Shown: positions 1-11,867, numbered from the stretch's first letter. The stretch is DNA of 64,000 nucleotides from Ischnura elegans (GCF_921293095.1 NC_060256.1:87823851-87887850), one strand, 5' to 3'. Notes: generated by a model from the letters alone, not told the origin. A program made the numbers and translations.

Positions 1-330
1 ATTTACAGAAACAAATAATAAAAACGTCAAGTTTTAAAACTGCTATATCCTTGTCGTACAAAAATATGAAACTAGCGATAATGATAGATGTTTAAAATAG
101 TCATTTTAAAAATATTCACAATTTTACAACGCAGCGGTCTCACAGGCCGATGCCTTGGTTACATTAAAGCTTATATGGCACGTTTCAATCGATTTATTCT
201 AACGCGTGAAAAAACAAAACTCACACAAGAAATCTATTAGCGCGTGAAATGCATCCTCTTTAGTTCTTCAACAGGTTTGAGCGTAGCGAGAATCAAGGTG
301 AAAAGGCTAATAAGCTACCTTACTCTGGTG

Positions 331-703
331 CAGGGCCGGCCCTAGCAGGTGCGGGGCTAGGGGCGAACCTTCAGTGCGAGGCCCTTCACTTAAAATATTA
401 AACTCCATACCCAATCTACAAACTCGAGCATTTTGAATCCCTACCACTCTCTGGCTAAGTATGTGTTCCCCTCCCAAATTCAGACTTCGTAATTACGCCG
501 TCGTTCACATAAAAACATTGCGCAATAAAAATTACTGCATTATTGTTCCTTTTTCATAATTTTATTTTTTGTCTAGCACGGACTTAACAATACAGTAATA
601 GTTGAAATTGCGTTTTCAAAACTATCGTATATTTTAATTTTTTTTTCACGAACGCGGGGCCCGGGGCGGTCGCTCCGGTCGCCCCGCACTAAGGCCGGCC
701 CTG
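331..703. mobile_element. hAT-type MITE with perfect 8-bp TSD
   Basis: Termini are inverted repeats CAGGGCCGGCC (331-341) and GGCCGGCCCTG (693-703). They are flanked by identical 8-bp copies of CTCTGGTG (323-330 and 704-711). An 8-bp TSD and CAGGG-type termini are hallmarks of hAT transposons. At 373 bp with no transposase it is a non-autonomous derivative. GC-rich ends enclose an AT-rich core. Confidence 0.9.
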
Positions 704-711
704 CTCTGGTG

Positions 712-1371
712 TTTAATTTGAGCTGCATAGAAGATACAGGGAATGCGAGCTTAATTGAATGGAAAGATACGCCAACTGCGGCCACTAACAGGGAATATTG
801 AAGCTGTTTATTCGTGGAAATTGATGATTAGGTGATAAGAGGAAACTTTTAGAGGTGGAGGTGGATATATTTAGACCCGTGATGTGAATGACATTGCTGC
901 GAGGATGATATTCTTTCAAGGTGGAACGAAGTCGTCTTCGAAGGATAAGGTGAGTTCTCGGCAGGATCAAAAATTTCATTTCTATTACTCATAACGTATA
1001 TCAGTGAAGGTGCAGTATTTTTTTCATAACTTAACTTTTTCTTAATGTGCATGTATTAAAATTATTATTTAAGGCAATGGCACTAAATTTTAACCAAAAT
1101 GCTGTATTGAAAGTTGGCACTCCTCGTTAGGGAAAATAATGACAGCGATTTTATCACGTACAGCAACACAATTAAATGTTAAAGCATATTGGAATCTTAT
1201 GGATTATTTCTCTAATAGAGAATTGTAAGGGTATTCATTAAAAAAATTTAGGTGAAATTGTTATTGCCCTCGATAAACGTTTTTCACTACTTTTCCCATC
1301 GATGGATATATATGCAAGCAAAACTTTAAAATAAATGTGCCAAACCGTATTGTTTTGACCAATCCAGTAGA
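712..1371. other. Unassigned AT-rich spacer
   Basis: No coding potential, TIR, RNA gene or recognised repeat could be supported here. The same holds for 1-322 to the left of the hAT MITE. Confidence 0.5.
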
Positions 1372-1578
1372 GTGTGGCTTATTTCATTATTTTTTCTCGG
1401 ATTCTTCATTTCAACCTATGTTTTCTTTCAATTTCTGTATCTAACTCTGTTGAGAAAAAAATCACCTGTAGAAGAAATAAGAAAAGAAAATAAAGAAGTT
1501 TGTGAAATATTACGAAAGGAGTTATTTCGCAACACGGAAAAATGGCTTCAGGATGTGAAGGATGATTTGAAAGCTTGA
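1372..1578 (+). other. Unassigned 68-codon ORF, possibly retrotransposon debris
   Basis: This short open frame has a hydrophobic first 27 residues followed by a charged Lys/Glu-rich tail. No promoter, splice or homology signal supports expression. The tail (NTEKWLQDVKDDLKA) loosely resembles C-terminal segments of decayed LINE ORFs, and a LINE starts just downstream. Chance is the more likely explanation. Confidence 0.15.
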
Positions 1579-1741
1579 ATGGGAGTTAAACAACGGAGGG
1601 AAAAAGGAAGAAGACTCTCTGCCACATTGCTACTTTCTCAATTGTGCCGACGGATAATACACTCAGCTTATCCAGTAGCGCACACAGAAAAAAACTCGAG
1701 GGGGGGGGGCGCAAGGGATATCTTGAGTTACCTTTTCTTTT

Positions 1742-2640
1742 ATCCTAATAAAAAATTATCAAGTCAAATGCAGAGTTTAAGAAAACTTTAATTAAATTTA
1801 TATAAAACCCGCTGTAATAGTTTTGACAGAAATTTGGGTTAATGACACTGAAGTATCTATGTATCAGATAACTGGCTATCGGAGTTTTGATGTGTGTAGT
1901 AACAACTATAGGGCTGGAGGAGTTAGTGCATATGTGGTGGATGATTATGAGTGTTTTTCTATTGATTTGGGTGAATGAAAAATTGCTGATATAGTTAAAG
2001 TATCAGTAGGAATAAATGATTCTTCTTCGATAAGCATCATTGGAGTACATAGACTTAATTTTAACCCTGTTGAACATTTTTTGAGAAAATTGGAGAATGT
2101 ACTAACCATCTCTCGAGAGAGGAATTTAATTGTAATTGGTGATCTAAATGTATGCATATTACAATCCAACGATATTTCCTTTGAATATCAAACCCTTATG
2201 GTTAGTCATCGACTGGACCAGCTTATTCGAGTTCCAACTAGAATTCGCAAAACGGGTAAAACATGTATAGATCATATTTTTTGCAGACGTAGAGATAACT
2301 ATAAGTATAAGGGAAGAGCGGACAATTGGGGTTTAACTGACCATCTTGCTGTATCATGTAATTTAAATATTAATGTACCCATTAACATATACGAACGAGT
2401 TTATCGAAGCCATCGCCGGATAAACTTTAACTATCTAAATAACAGTTTGCAAAGATGCGACTGCAATGATGTTTATTCACAAAAAAATGTTGATGAAGCC
2501 TATGAAATATTTATAAATAAATTCAAATTCTGAATTGAAAAAGCTGAATATGTCTCAGACAGAAACAGATCGGGAGGGATGAAAAAGCCATGGATGACTT
2601 ACGCTTTGTGCGTGAGAATTTCTAGTCGAAATTTTCTGTA
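1742..2640 (+). pseudogene. LINE endonuclease (EEP) domain, broken
   Basis: In the working frame the domain opens with a QSLRK motif near 1770. It continues with LTEIWVN (1823-1843), which carries the metal-binding Glu, then GDLN (2138-2149), CIDHIF (about 2261-2281) and LTDHLAV (2333-2353, the catalytic Asp-His pair). These are the ordered signature motifs of the apurinic/apyrimidinic-type endonuclease that nicks target DNA for LINE insertion. An in-frame TGA lies at 1976-1978 and a second at 2531-2533. After the second stop the frame resumes with KPWMTYAL, the usual linker to the reverse transcriptase. The longest intact piece starts at Met 2081, which is internal to the domain and is not a real start. 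Confidence 0.85.
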
Positions 2641-4251
2641 TAAAAAATGAGGAAACACCCTAATAATGAGAAGCTAAATAGGACCTATGAATCGTACACA
2701 CAAAGATTAGAATGTGATATTGAGAATCACAAAGAAAAATATTACAGTGACTTTTTTGATAGCAATGTTAATGATACAGCTGCTCAATGGCGCATTTTAG
2801 ATTCACTCACGGGAGGAATGCAAGGAAATGAGAATTATGTAAACATTAGATCTAGTAATGGTATCGTTGTCACTGAGTGTCAGGACATTGTAAACGAATT
2901 CAGTTCTCATTTTGGTAAAGTAATTCAAGCATTGACCCAGAACAATTATTTAGAAAGTAATACGAATAAATACAAAGAAATGTTTCCAACCTCTAATTCA
3001 ATTGACTCACTGTTTTTTGTTCCCACTAATGCGAAAGAGATAAGCAGCATCATCAAGGAATTAAAGTCTAAAAAATCTAAAGGCGTTGATAATATTTCTG
3101 TACAAGTTATTAAAGCAGTTAATGCAAATATTTTGGAAGTCCTTGCTAATATTGTTAATTTAAGTATGTATACTGGAATATTTCCTAAACAATTAAAAAC
3201 TGTGATAGTGATACCAATTTTTAAAAAAGGTCATAAAATGAACGTAAATAATTACAGACCAATATCCTTATTATCTGTGTTTTCTAAAATAATAGAAAAA
3301 GTTGTTAAAGTCCGACTTCTTAAATTTCTAAATCAGCATAGATTTTTTACTAAAAACCAATTCGGGTTTATGAGAGGAAAAATTACAGAAGATACATTAT
3401 TAAAATTCTGTTCAGAGCTGAACGACGGACTGAATAAAAACTGTAGAGTTGCTGGCTTGTTTGTAGACATTACCAAGGCCTTCGACTCCGTTAATCATAA
3501 GATACTAATGAATCGATTATGTGAAGCGGGTATACGTGGAACCGCATATGATTGGTTTCAAAGTTATCTTTGTGGTCGAGATCAAAGTGTGCGTCTCAAA
3601 AATTGCTACAGTGAAAAGATCCGACTCACCTGTGGTGTGCCACAGGGTTCTGTGTTGGGAACAATACTGTTTTTAATATATGTAAACAATTTATTTGCTG
3701 GCAGGTTTTAAGGTCAATTAACGTCGTTCGTAGATGACACTGCACTAAGTTACTCTGTTAATAGTGTTGATGATGTATATGAACATATACAAAGTGATAT
3801 TTTAACACTCAATATGTGCTTTTCGGCTAATTATATGTTGTTAAGTGAAAAAACGAAATATATCATGTTTAGCATGAATAAATATATCTCAAACAAAAAT
3901 AAAGTATACTATCAATGTACCAATTGTATAAAAGATAATGTTACTTCCTGTGATAAATGTATTTTGATCGAACAGGTTAGTCACATAAAATATTTAGGCA
4001 TATACTTTGACCAAAATTGTAAATGGAAGTCTCACATAAAAAAATTAAAATCAGAAATGATTTCCATTGTAAGAAAATTCTACTTCCTCAGATACATATG
4101 CCCTGAATCAGTGCTAAGAATGGTATATTATGCTCTTATTGATTCAAGATTGCCATACGGAATAGCCTGCTGGGGTGGAGCAGATTTTATCAACATCAAA
4201 CCATTGATAGTGGCGCAAAAAAGGGTTATCAGGGTTATAACGCGATCGTAA
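2641..4251 (+). pseudogene. LINE reverse transcriptase domain, one internal stop
   Basis: Reverse transcriptase motifs appear in order: VIPIFKKG and NNYRPISLL, then NQFGFM, FVDITKAFDSVNH (first catalytic Asp), GVPQGSVLG, and FVDDTAL (3727-3747, the catalytic DD). They are followed by HIKYLGIYFD of the thumb. The frame is shared by 2647-3711 and 3814-4251. Only a TAA at 3709-3711 separates them, just upstream of the catalytic FVDD box, so one base change interrupts an otherwise open domain. The Met at 2647 follows a frameshift relative to the endonuclease frame and is not a genuine start. The catalytic residues are all present, which suggests a fairly recent loss. Confidence 0.9.
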
Positions 4252-4583
4252 AGGAAAAGCCACTTATTTCCTCTGTCAAAAAATTAGATATCCTCCCACT
4301 AAGGCATCTATTTATTTATAAAGTCCTTAGAGTTTTCTATAACCGAAGCGGTGAAAAGGCCAGACCACAAAATTATGACATCAGATCTTGGAGAAACTTT
4401 GATATACCTAGGCCGACGACTGAAATTTATCGACAGTCATACAAATACTTAGGGCCTAAATTATTCAGTAGGTTGCCAAGTAATGTGGCAAACTCGGAAA
4501 AAAGATGGGGATTTGCACCCGCTGTCAAAAAATGGCTTATGAGGTATGAGGAAGTAGAGTTTCTGTTAAGAAAGGTGACATAA
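4252..4583 (+). pseudogene. LINE ORF2 C-terminal domain, frameshifted
   Basis: After the stop at 4249-4251 the protein continues in another frame with LPLRHLFIYKVLRVF, then FDIPRPTTEIYRQS and YLGPKLFSRLPSN. It terminates at 4581-4583 (TAA). This Tyr/Pro-rich module is the normal tail of jockey/CR1-group ORF2 proteins. The join lies around 4240-4250. Confidence 0.8.
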
Positions 4584-4740
4584 AAAGTTTTCAATAAAAG
4601 GCATATTGTATATAGTATGTATGTAATTATGCGTTTACGTAGAAAGTTTGCTATCCTTGTGTACATTTTTTAAACATCACAAGTGAATGCAATCGGTAAG
4701 ATAACAAATAACTGAATGCAAAGAAATAAATTTACTTCTC

Positions 4741-5337
4741 ATGTACGTTAGCAACAGACCTGTGCAAAAAGTGTAAGATGACAGCCCCATAACTATTCAA
4801 TAATGGGTACCTATATATTCCACAATTATTTAAGTGTTTTCTAATGTAATATATTTGAATGTAAATGAAATAAAGTTATATATTATATTATATTTGTTCG
4901 AATATCGCTGCGCAACTGTCTTCGGGCCACGTCACATGCTGCTCGACGGCAGGCAGACTGACCATCTCTCACTCGCTTACGTTTGCTCCGTGTTTAAGGT
5001 TGTGCGGAGCGAGAGACATACCTGTGGCCTCGACTACTCCGATGGAGAAGGCGTCGATCCGGTCACATAGCCCGACTCTTTCGTTGTGTTGCTTTGTGAA
5101 CTTGTATCGTAATATCACGAATATGGTTGGTTTTTAATTAAGTGAAACGACGAATTTCATTCCGATTGCCTCAACCACAGAATACTAATTCTTAAACTAT
5201 TCTAGCGTATTCCGAGATACTGGTTCCGTTTGCAGAACTTAAGATTCGGCGCGCACTATATTATTACACACGTATACAAGACAATGCCATCTTATGATAT
5301 AAAAAAGCTATAATTGTGGTTCTGCAATGTTTGGCAA
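4741..5337. other. Spacer with a GC-rich unassigned patch
   Basis: 4910-5075 is distinctly GC-rich against AT-rich flanks and has a short open frame with no recognisable domain. It may be an unclassified repeat fragment. Nothing else is supported. Confidence 0.3.
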
Positions 5338-5403
5338 TACGGGCGGGCCCGCAAGAGGGGGGGGGGGCGCACCCCCTGTGCCCACCATCTGTATCCGCCA
5401 CTG
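5338..5403 (-). mobile_element. hAT-like MITE end fragment
   Basis: Read on the minus strand, the segment starts CAGTGGCGGATACAG and runs into a G-rich stretch, the typical terminus of short hAT MITEs. No partner end or TSD is visible, so this is a truncated remnant. Confidence 0.5.
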
Positions 5404-5484
5404 AGCTTATCGGAATTGTCATCAATCACTTCAAAGGATTTAAAATGTCCATCTGAGATGATCATCTCCAATAACACTCGTAGA

Positions 5485-5576
5485 AGAAGAAGAAGTGAAT
5501 GGAAGCAAATAACAGAGGAAGCAAACGCCCACAGCGCGCCGTAGAGCTGCTGCTGATGATGATGATGATGATGATG
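5485..5576 (+). repeat. LINE-like C-terminal tail ending in a (GAT)n microsatellite
   Basis: The frame ending near 5544 encodes RRRRSEWKQITEEANAH, resembling the extreme C terminus of RTE/jockey-type ORFs. It is followed directly by (GAT)7-8 at 5554-5576. A GAT-repeat 3' tail also follows the LINE tail at 22310-22472, which supports reading this as a retrotransposon end. Confidence 0.4.
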
Positions 5577-5906
5577 AAATGAAAGATATGGTGGGAGTTG
5601 GTGGATGCGATGGAAGGGGGTTCTCAGCAGTTATGTGCAGCAGTGATGAGAAGGCGTCAATTAGGAGATAACTGAACTGTGTACCGAAACCCCAACGTTG
5701 TTAATTTGCTCACTCCGAGACGCCGAAGCGGTTCCAACATCGTTCAGCACCGTCGTATGCAACAGCAACATTACAAGGAGAGGAAACCGCGCTACTTGAA
5801 TTTTCGGCAGCAATTATCATTATTACACCCGCTGATAGATTGACTACACATTTTTTTCTTCACGCATTAGAATTAATAGCTTAAAATGTGCAATATTATC
5901 TCAAAT

Positions 5907-6211
5907 CAGGGGCGCAGCTAGGAATTAAGGCCAGGGGGGTTTCAGGCGCAACTAATACTGGGGGGCTTGGGGTAATCCATACCCGCAAGGGTAAGCGGGA
6001 GGTGCGGAGGCCCTTCGCCGGAAAAAAATTAGGATAAATGGTTCAAAATGGTGATTTTTACGGCCTTCTGAGGGATATTTAATTAATCCTCTCACTATTC
6101 CTTAAGCAATAATAATCCAATTCAGTAAAATAGGTTTAACTTAAAAATTTCTATGAGGTCTGAGGTGGTTTTTTTATCCCCTAAAACGCCCCCCCCCTCT
6201 ATGCGCCACTG
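5907..6211. mobile_element. hAT-type MITE with perfect 8-bp TSD
   Basis: Termini are CAGGGGCGCAGCTAG and the inverted CTATGCGCCACTG. Identical 8-bp direct repeats TCTCAAAT flank it (5899-5906 and 6212-6219). It is 305 bp with no ORF; the ends are GC-rich with G/C homopolymer runs. Confidence 0.9.
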
Positions 6212-6545
6212 TCTCAAATGACGTTATGTAACGCAGTAGAAGTAATCAAATTACTGTTGACTAAATCATCTTTGTTAATTTCACCTGTATTCCATACATT
6301 TTCCAAAAAATAATTTTTACTAGTAATCTATTCTAAATCTCGTCCCAGCAATAGTTACATTTAGTTAACTGCAGAAAAATGAGAGGTTAAGGACAAAACA
6401 TGTACTTAATAACTCAAGAAATCCATGGAAAGCTGAGGATTACCATGATCGTTTCACCGAAATTCAATATATGCCAACCGTATACAGAATATGCCTTCAA
6501 ATTTTAAATACAAAAACTGACAATTTTTTCACATTTTTCAAAGCC

Positions 6546-6987
6546 AATAGGGTGGTTTCATATTATTTTCTTATTCCCTAAATCGAAAGATTAGTACTCC
6601 TGGAGTACGCATTTCATGCTTTTAGATTTTTAAATGACGATATCTATTTTTCGCGATTAAATGAAAAGTGAATATTTTCAGTTTTAATAGTTGATTATTA
6701 AGACATGTTTCCCTGAGCTCTGTGCCTCGTGCATGCATTGGTAATCTCAGACGATGTAAAACTCCTATCTACCCGTATAGAAACTAGGTCCCTGTGACGT
6801 CACGTGGAGTGGCATCGCATGGGCGCCAATCTGGGCTTTTTCAAATGCGGTAAAAATTGACCATTGCCATTCGTCTAAACCAGTATTTCTAAAACCAAAT
6901 AATTTGTATATTATGAATATACTAATGGCGGGCAAGGAATCGCAATCAATGTATTTCGTTTTCTTTGATGAAGGAAACTACCCTATT
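6546..6987 (-). mobile_element. AATAGGG-TIR family, copy 1 (internally deleted)
   Basis: Both termini (AATAGGGTGGTTTC and AACTACCCTATT) are intact. About 220 bp of the core, including the CTAGC-rich hairpin, is missing relative to full copies such as 8423-9089. Orientation is opposite to copy 2. It has no coding capacity. Confidence 0.9.
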
Positions 6988-7135
6988 AGCATATTTGATG
7001 GTCTATCTGTATTTTTTACCTCAATATAATCTTCCAAAACAGTAGGAACTTATAAAAGCTATGGTAGTATGATTTTAGATTTATTTTTAATGTTCTACAG
7101 ACTGTTTTACCATTACCTTTGCATTTTGAATATGG

Positions 7136-7185
7136 CCCTGATGATGTTCGCATTAAAGAACGAAACGTTGGCGATAAGTTAAATG
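7136..7185 (+). other. Box-hairpin-GAAAC module (locus a)
   Basis: CTGATGA (7138-7144) is followed by a 4-bp stem GTTC/GAAC and GAAAC (7162-7166), then GTTGGCGAT. The arrangement recalls a hammerhead ribozyme core. I could not find a convincing stem III or cleavage site, so ribozyme activity is not claimed. Similar modules occur at 9604, 12534, 19320, 24405, 48602, 51259, 53295 and 60290. Confidence 0.5.
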
Positions 7186-7189
7186 TCTT

Positions 7190-8050
7190 TTTAATATTTC
7201 AGAACTTTTCTTATGCAGTAAGAATAAGGGCACATTAGCACACTGCCTCTCCATTTACCTATCCGACTCCCGCAGCTTCTTACGACAATAAAGCCTAAAT
7301 ATTCCAAGCGATATCTTTTAAATTTATACTCCAACGGTTTAGTTAGAGATGAGTTCTGACACAGCCACCTAGAGAGAAGGCCCGTTCACAGGCGTGTGAC
7401 GTCACTCATTGTAGTGCTACCGCCAGAGCATGGCAGGACTGAAGTAGTCGTGGTGCTGCCTGCGACACTAGTTTAGCCGCCGTAATGAAAAGATAATTGA
7501 TACCTAATTTACTCAGTCAATAAGAAAGTAGTCAGCGGGTTCCGAGAAAATACCTAAACGCATGAATAAGAATATTTTTCAATCTGAAATAATTCGTTAA
7601 TATTGCGTCTAATCCACGATCCATATAACCCCACCGTTCTCCAGAAAAAAAACATATAATAACCGATTCATAAATTGTCGTTGTGAGCTAGAAGTATTAC
7701 ATAGCAGGATTAAAATCTGAAATAACTTTCTAGAAAAGGGATTTTGAATCCAAAGAGAATTGCTTCTCCGACACAAAAGTGCCTCGAAAATCAATAGCGT
7801 TAAGTGGTGATGTCAAGCATTTGATAAAACCTGGTTGGTGATAAACAGCTTAGGAATCTTGAGAGAACTTCACGCAAATAAAATAACGAAACTAATTTTT
7901 TTTTTATTATCGCGAGTTTGGAGAATCCGACGGTTAAATAATTTTATCGTCTTGTTGGTAAATATGGCCCAGAAGAATTTTAAAAAATTCAGCTGTATAC
8001 ACTGTTAACTTTATCCGTAGCAGCCTTAAAGGTTAGATGTGTTTTAATGA
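7190..8050. other. Unassigned spacer
   Basis: AT-rich sequence without a supported gene or repeat boundary. It lies between the module at 7136 and the mariner relic. Confidence 0.4.
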
Positions 8051-8053
8051 GCC

Positions 8054-8360
8054 GTGCGATTTTCGACTAACGCTTCATTTCTTGTTTGTGAACTTTTTGC
8101 TAAATTCAATACTGTAACGATCCTCTGCAAGCCTATGCAATCGCCAGGTTTGGCTTTTTGTGACTTTTTCATATTTCCTAAAGTAAAGAGAACCATGAAA
8201 GGCTTTACAAGTATAGATAGCATTCAAATAAATCGCTGACAGAGCTAAAGGCTATCACACAGTTTGAGAAGTGTTATGAGGATATGAAAGAGCGCCGGCA
8301 TAAGTGCACAACATATAATGGGGACTATTTTGGAGATGACAAAATAAATATATGGAGATG
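8054..8360 (+). pseudogene. Mariner transposase C-terminal relic
   Basis: The frame beginning at 8054 reads ASFLVCELFAKFNTVTI, then SPGLAFCDFFIFPKVKRTMKG, matching the catalytic-core end of mariner transposases (usually SPDLAPCDFFLFPKLK). This includes the last catalytic Asp in CDFF. A stop at 8237-8239 is followed in other frames by ELKAI, FEKCYEDMKERRHKC and NGDYFG, the normal C terminus. Only this C-terminal part remains, with a stop and frameshifts. It ends near the TIR-family insertion at 8423. It cannot encode active protein. Confidence 0.8.
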
Positions 8361-8422
8361 AAAAAATAAATATTATTTTCAAAAAAAATTAAGTCATCCG
8401 TCGAAATGTTGGTGATACCACG

Positions 8423-9089
8423 AATAGGGTAGTTTCCTTCATCAAAGAAAACGGAAGGCATTCATTGCGATACGTTACCCACCATTAGGGTACTCATAAT
8501 ATACAAATTATTTGGTTTTAGAAATACCGGTTTAGACGAATGGCAATGGTCAATTTTAACCTCATTTGAAAAATGCCAGATTGGCGCCCATGCGATGCCA
8601 CTGCACGCGACGTCACAGAGACCTAGTTTCTATGCCAGTAGATAGGAGTTTTACATGGTCTGAGATTACCAATGCATGCATGAGGCATAGAGCTCAGGGA
8701 AACATGTCTTAATAATCACCTATTAAAACTGCCTAAGGTCGGAAAGTTTCCTTCGTTTGATAAGGTATCAATAATCCTTATTTAAGCCAAGCGCTACCAG
8801 CTAGCAGGGTACTCTGCTACCTGCTAGCATCCTGCGTCGTATCAGCGCTCAAAGCCTCGCCCCATCGTCAACTCACTTTGCGACAGAGGGAACGAGAACT
8901 ACGTCACACGGAGTTTTCCCAGCTTTCCTACTTAGCCGTCGCGTTTTCGCGCGCTTGAAAATTTTCACTTTTCATTTGAGCGCGAAAAATAGATATCGTC
9001 ATTTAAAAATCTAATAGCGTGAAATACGTACTCCACGGGTAATAATCTTTCGATTTAGGCATTAAAAAATAATAGGAAACCACCCTATT
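8423..9089 (+). mobile_element. AATAGGG-TIR family, copy 2 (full length)
   Basis: At 667 bp it runs from AATAGGGTAGTTTCC to AACCACCCTATT. It contains a CRE-like motif near 8610, a 9-bp perfect stem GCTAGCAGG/CCTGCTAGC (about 8810-8840), and a second ACGTCA box near 8900. There is no ORF. It serves here as the reference copy in forward orientation. Sequence directly outside the ends does not match, so no TSD is visible unless a TA inside the AATA/TATT ends is the duplicated target. Confidence 0.95.
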
Positions 9090-9603
9090 ACACCGGTGGA
9101 AACCCCAAGAAGACTTCACGCGACCTGTGTACGTCATTTCTGACCCAAAGCCTACCCGTACTACGACCAAGTATATATACGCTGTACTTAAGTCCCTGTG
9201 ATTCGTTGTAAACGTCCCCTTCCCTGAATTCAAATCATCCTCTCTCCCAGTTCGAATGTTCTCTCCCCCCGTCCCCTTCCATGAAAGCGGAAGCGACGAG
9301 GACACGTCGAGGGGGATGAGGGGGTAGGAGGAGGGGGGGTAGGGTGCTCCGAGCAAACAGAGCTTATTGATTATTACGGCCTCCCTGATTGGCTGCCTCA
9401 CTAATTTACGCCTGATTGGACTACACCCTATACCCCACCTACCTCGCCTATACTATACATACTATGCTCACTGTCTGCTCAACCAACTCACTGTGGAAGA
9501 CGTATATCATACTATACGTACTCATATACCCGAATGCCCATGCAAGTATCATGTAGCAATGCTAATGGAAGTGATAACGACGAGGTAATTTTCCGCACAA
9601 ATT
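9090..9603. other. Unassigned spacer
   Basis: Contains a pyrimidine/purine-biased patch (9240-9350). The open frames at 9367-9716 have no recognisable domain. Confidence 0.3.
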
Positions 9604-9652
9604 TCAGTAAAGCCAACCGGTTTCGACACTTAATGTGTCATTTTCAAGGGTA
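9604..9652 (-). other. Box-hairpin-GAAAC module (locus b)
   Basis: On the minus strand CCCTTGAAAA is followed by a 5-bp stem GACAC/GTGTC with loop ATTAA, then GAAACCGGTTGG. It matches the modules seen in the fold-back insertions but stands alone. Confidence 0.5.
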
Positions 9653-9979
9653 CAGTTCACAGTTGTACCCTTTGCTGACACAGAATGAAATGACCTGTCA
9701 ATACTTGCGAAGATAGTGTGGAAACATGTTAGAAAAAATAAACGTGGTGTGGAAAATTAATAAGTCCTCATTATATCCATTAAAATGGTATTGTTTCTCA
9801 AAGTTGAGTCGGTAGCGATTGAATCATCACGTAGTAATCCAAAGAAGTTATAAGCCACTCCGTTAGAATAATCAGCATCACTGGTCAAAAATTATAATTT
9901 CTTTACGCAGTTCTCCCCTAAAATCACCCATCAACCACCCATCTTTGTACACTTACATATTTATTATCTTACATATTTA

Positions 9980-10220
9980 TTACATCCTTTATTACCTGAC
10001 TCATATGTTTTATTCGAGGTCGCCTTTTCCGTTCTTGCTATCCACTTGTTCCTCAACGATTGTCTTCATCAGGCCATCATACCTAAAAATATTGTTAAAA
10101 TAAAATACCTAAAAATATTTTTAATAAATAAAAAATGTGTTCCGGCTTCTTATTAAGGTTTTCGTGAGGCTTCCATTCTCTCCGACTCTTCTTAGGACAT
10201 CTTGGTAGCTCATTCGTTAA
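9980..10220 (-). pseudogene. RTE/jockey-type LINE fragment
   Basis: The stretch CGATTGTCTTCATCAGGCC (10058-10076) and its flanks resemble the minus-strand LINE relic at 53560-54170 (a DGLMETIVEG-type C-terminal motif). The frame is too decayed to follow. Confidence 0.35.
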
Positions 10221-10902
10221 TCTATTCATCACAATCACTAATCAATTAAAACAAATTTCCGAAGAACCCGCCGCCGAGAATACTGCCGTGATAGGAACAT
10301 TTTACCGCAATATGTGTCCTATTCTCGTAGATTTTTCAAAAAGATATTTTCGGGAATTTTCAAAACTTTTCTTTAAAAGCTCGTTTTGGTGCGGTAACTT
10401 AGGCATTCGGTCAGGTAACATTCGAAAAATTCGTATGGTCATAAGTCGCTGGATATACGAGTAATTGCTTCGATTAGAGTGCGACAAATATTCTTGAGTA
10501 AAGCGATTCGGGTGCTTAGAAAGGCAAATGTACCCCACACAAGTATTCTAAAAGGAAAATCAACTAAAAGAAGGGGCCATATGACCTTGTTTACATTATT
10601 TCGAGTACTTAGATGAGTAATCGAATTTGCATATAGTGAATAGAGACCCCAAACAGGCGGGTATAATAGGCAATGTGCTGAATGTACTAAGGTATTCAAG
10701 CACAAATATATTGATATTATGAAACTAATTGTTACAAGTCGACCATGTGCTTGGGTGGAAACATGCAACACAAAAATATATTGAGTCCAAAGTACAGAAC
10801 GTTAGATACAAAAAAATACAAAAAATTCCTTAACAATTCAGGGCTTCAATATTTTTTTTTCGGGTAAACCATTTCAGAGTTTTTTCCTCCCATGTAGGAA
10901 CG

Positions 10903-11045
10903 CGAATCCCCTTTTTTCTTTTTTATATCCTTTTTATAGTTTTTTTATAGTTTATATTTGTTAAAGCTGCAGATTTTATGTTTTTTATTCAATGTGAAGG
11001 CTATTTTTGCTGTGTTTGAATAATTTAATAAACAAATGAATAAAA
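10903..11045 (+). repeat. Retrotransposon 3' end repeat, copy A
   Basis: A ~140-bp block starting GAATCCCC plus a T-rich run and ending in an A/T-rich AATAAA-type tail is about 90% identical by eye to 58716-58851. The upstream sequences differ, as expected for variably 5'-truncated LINE or SINE copies sharing a 3' end. Confidence 0.65.
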
Positions 11046-11867
11046 TAAATAAATTGAGTGAATTTGAGAGTTACCTCGAAGGCTCTCTATCTTAAAACTA
11101 TGACCCTTCTTCGCCAAATAACTAGGTTCTTTTAACCTGTTAGATAGTTCTCTTCACAAAGGATCACCAATAGATACCCTTAATTCTTGCTTCTCTTCTC
11201 CTTGACCCTGATGATCTCTTATCTCTTTAGCACTTGCCTCCTTTAAAAAATTCCCATAAAAAATCTTACAGCTTAGCGCTGACATTTTGCCAGTAGTTTT
11301 ATCTTCCCAATCAGATTAAAGAAATCAAAAAGAAAAAGAATCAGAAGGATTCTAAACTGACTGTATTCTAATACAAGAATATCATCTACTACTTCGATAC
11401 GAAGTAGTTTAGCGATGCAGGAGATATCATAGTGAGACTTGCTTCTTGGAAAGACCTTTTGGTGCTGTGCTGGTTTCGTCCACGGATATTTTTTTCCTAC
11501 AAATTCCTTTGCATTTAAGGTAAGATTTCCCTTTACATTCCTTCATTTGCAAATTTTTAATGACGTATGAAACAAAATGAGAGTAGGTATCCGGTAGTTT
11601 AAAAAGTTGACGTGATAAACAAAAACTGAGACAATTTTCTTATTCGCAGGCGAAAATTTAGTAAAAAAAACAAGTCACTAATCTAAGACAACAAAACGGC
11701 TGTTCCCCAGTGATATCAAACTCATATCCCGATACGATCCCTCCTGCCTTAAGCACCCTCCTCCCTGCCCTTCCCCTGTTCATGATTACACCAGGTTTAA
11801 TGGATGAAAATTTGAATATGTATCATATATGATACATTATGGTAATAGACGACTTTTACATCAAACG
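11046..11867. other. Unassigned spacer
   Basis: No supported feature. A short imperfect inverted repeat around ACTTCGATACGAAGT (11390-11404) is visible. Confidence 0.35.

Larger units (their letters stand above)
1735..4700 (+). mobile_element. Non-LTR retrotransposon (jockey/CR1-like), nearly complete but broken
   Basis: One degenerate ORF2 runs from about 1740 to a stop at 4581-4583, followed by a short AT-rich 3' region. Order is apurinic-like endonuclease, reverse transcriptase, then a C-terminal domain with the usual YLGPKLF..LP motif. Known lesions are a probable frameshift near 1770, TGA at 1976, TGA at 2531, a frameshift near 2640, TAA at 3709 and a frameshift near 4245. No ORF1 was seen, and neither a clear TSD nor a poly-A tail, so the exact ends are uncertain. 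The order of domains and the motifs fit the jockey/CR1 group; clade assignment needs a tree. Confidence 0.9.

Noticed and set aside
7136..7185. Functional hammerhead ribozyme
   Set aside because: CTGATGA and GAAAC flank a stem, but an extra base precedes stem II and no stem III or cleavage triplet could be paired.
9003..9401. 132-codon minus-strand frame
   Set aside because: Its C-terminal part is the TIR of the AATAGGG family, and the rest has no domain.
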